This document shows, one piece after another, positions 62,809 to 64,000 of a DNA stretch of 64,000 nucleotides. The notes beneath the pieces are model-generated. The model had not been told where the DNA came from and ran no database searches. It was given only the letters and a program-made list of their open reading frames with translations. Source of the stretch: JBBRHQ01 sp963738305 (GTDB taxonomy: Bacteria > Actinomycetota > Thermoleophilia > Solirubrobacterales > 70-9); the NCBI GenBank assembly GCA_963738305.1, contig CAVTVU010000007.1, positions 1 through 64,000 of the forward strand. The letters run 5' to 3'. The number at the start of each line of letters is the position of its first letter. Positions within the stretch are counted from its first letter, which is position 1. Both the position numbers and the translations under genes were made by a program.

Positions 62809-62826
62809 TATAAGCTAGCAGTTATA
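62809..62826. promoter_or_regulatory. inverted repeat upstream of the HTH gene
   Basis: TATAA (62809-62813) and TTATA (62822-62826) are complementary with an 8-base spacer, 8 bases from the HTH start in an AT-rich island. A second CTATAG lies at 62839. It is a candidate autoregulatory operator. Confidence 0.45.
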
Positions 62827-62852
62827 TCTGTGCTGACCTATAGCGTGCGAGT

Positions 62853-63907
62853 TCAGAGCCTGTAGGCCTCGGCCAGCTCCGGATCCTTCTCGGCCAGCAT
62901 GTCGGCCAGCTCGACCATCACCTTGCACTGCTTCCAGGTGGCGTCGTCCTGCATCTTGCCGTCGATCATGTGGACGCCGCGGCCGTCGGGGATCGCCTCC
63001 AAGACCTTGCGGGCGAAGCGCACCTCCTCGGGCGGAGGGCTGAAGACCTTCTTTGCGATCTCGATCTGCACCGGATGCAGGGACCAGGCCCCGACGCAGC
63101 CCATCAGGAAGGCGGCGCGGAACTGGGTCTCGCAGCCGGCGGTGTCCTTGATGTCGCCGAAGGGGCCGTAGAAGGGCAGGATCCCGGTCGCGGCGCAGGC
63201 GTCGACCATGCGCGCGATCGAGTAGTGCCAGAGGTCCTGCTGGGCGCTGACCCGGCTCTCGCCCGGGTTTTCGGGGTCCTCCGGGTCCTCCATCACCCGG
63301 TAGCCCGGATGCCCGCCCCCGACCCGAGTCGTCTTCATTCGTCGCGAGGCCGCGAGGTCGGCGGGGCCGAAGCTCATTCCCTGCATCCTCGGGCTGGCGG
63401 CGGCGATCTCCTCGAGATTGACAACACCCTGCGCGGTCTCGAGGATCGCGTGGATCGAGGATCGGGTGGTCCAGGCCCGCCTTGGCCTCGAGCTGGGCGA
63501 GGAGCCGGTCGACGTAATGGATGTCCCAGGGCGCCCTCGACCTTCGGGACCATGACCACGTCGAGCTGGTCGCCGATCTCGGTGACGAGGGTCGTCAGGT
63601 CGTCGAGCACCCAGGGGCTCTCCAGCGAGTTGACGCGGGTCCAGAGCGCCGTCTGCCCGAGGTCGGACTCCTTCGCCGCCTTGACCAGGCCGGCGCGGGC
63701 CGCCTCCTTGCGGTCGACCGGGATCGCGTCCTCGAGGTTGCCGAGGAGGATGTCGGTCTGTCGGGCGATATCGGGCGCCTTGACGACCATCTTCTCGTTC
63801 GAGAAGTCGAGGAAGTGGATCATCCGCGACGGCCGGACCGGTATCTCCAGAAGCGGCTGCGGAGCGCCGATCGCCATCGGGGCGAAGAAGTCCCTGGGGT
63901 TTCTCAC
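62853..63907 (-). CDS. CitE/malyl-CoA lyase family (HpcH/HpaI aldolase fold), two frame breaks
   Basis: A ~350-residue enzyme. From ATG 63907 it reads MIHFLDFSNEKMVVKAPDIA and NLEDAIPVDRKEAARAGLVK, where the Glu-Asp is the metal site, then VVMVPKVEG. Breaks near 63530 and 63450 separate it from MQGMSFGPADLAASRRMKTT and AFLMGCVGAWSLHPVQIEIA, whose SLHP ending is typical of CitE/Mcl. It would cleave a hydroxyacyl-CoA such as malyl-CoA. The remaining 93 bases to the right edge show no gene. Confidence 0.85.
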
Positions 63908-64000
63908 GGAGGCGAAATCTACATGGGTGCTTCGCGCCGGGGTCTGCTCGCCTGCGCGCGGTTTGCCGCTGGAACGGTCGCTAGATTGCGCTGCGAGATG

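Overview
The window is high-GC bacterial DNA and almost certainly actinobacterial. The closest fit is the Thermoleophilia (Solirubrobacterales/Gaiellales type), inferred from a palindromic CGAAC-GTGT-GTTCG SOS box before lexA, a uvrC-rapZ plus gap-pgk-tpiA-gpmI-secG gene set, many GTG/TTG starts, and System I (Ccm) cytochrome c maturation in an otherwise actinobacterial gene set. No 16S rRNA or other decisive marker is present, so the lineage is an inference.

Layout. 1-5500: minus-strand remnant of a phage-like element. It holds a left-edge partial gene with a strong ribosome binding site, a RecA/RepA-type (AAA_25) ATPase in four reading-frame segments, a poorly coding stretch, an HK97-type major capsid protein in three segments, and an unknown 161-residue protein. 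It ends near a transglycosylase gene that starts with the tail of a VanY-like peptidase. 6.2-8.1 kb: MaoC hydratase, cupredoxin lipoprotein, enoyl-CoA hydratase. 8.2-17.8 kb: uvrC, rapZ, an ABC-2 exporter pair, a VOC protein and lower glycolysis (gap, pgk, tpiA, gpmI). 17.8-27.6 kb: PadR regulator divergent from Hsp20, tgt, a Ser/Thr kinase with a lipoprotein, a phosphoesterase, an M48 protease, DUF3467, rlmH, argS and a CpsD-like protein with a lost P-loop. 27.7-37.9 kb: cytochrome c maturation in two blocks (ccmH-ccmG minus; ccmE-ccmF-ccmI plus) around tRNA-Gly, a large secreted copper protein with a partial tandem copy, a glycosyltransferase and an SDR; then secG and a short solute-binding lipoprotein. 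37.9-40.8 kb: a dead DUF559/AbiEi-type gene, tRNA-Leu, lexA with SOS box, a zinc-ribbon protein, a SnoaL-like protein and the RNase P RNA. 41.6-45.5 kb: two near-identical cyclic di-AMP (ydaO-type) riboswitches, one before a surface protein with Ig-like repeats and a beta-helix, one before an RlpA-like cell-wall enzyme. 45.5-52.6 kb: AhpD-like protein without its cysteines, glnA, PhzF, SnoaL-like, YyaL/DUF255, and a PAS-GGDEF-EAL protein. 52.6-63.9 kb: class III aminotransferase, acyl-CoA synthetase, FixX-like ferredoxin, succinyl-CoA-synthetase-type sucD-sucC, DUF4333 lipoprotein, pckG, a small unknown protein, a TrpB2-type tryptophan synthase beta, an HTH/nucleotidyltransferase toxin-antitoxin-like pair and a CitE/malyl-CoA lyase family gene.

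Themes. Several housekeeping blocks are translationally coupled through ATGA/GTGA/TTGA overlaps (uvrC-rapZ, ABC pair, pgk-tpiA-gpmI, ccmG-ccmH, lipoprotein-kinase, sucC-sucD-ferredoxin). About ten genes lack a ribosome binding site and instead carry a TAnnnT -10 motif 6-11 bases before the start codon, which points to leaderless mRNAs. A short two-stem repeat family occurs at least five times at gene ends.

Quality caution. Single-base frame breaks cluster at 0.7-1.6, 3.8-4.1, 54.2-54.7, 60.15-60.45, 61.2 and 63.4-63.55 kb, often in G/C runs and also inside essential metabolic genes. Many are therefore probably sequence errors rather than gene decay. The DUF559 gene near 38 kb looks genuinely dead. 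No CRISPR array, integrase, transposase or rRNA was seen.
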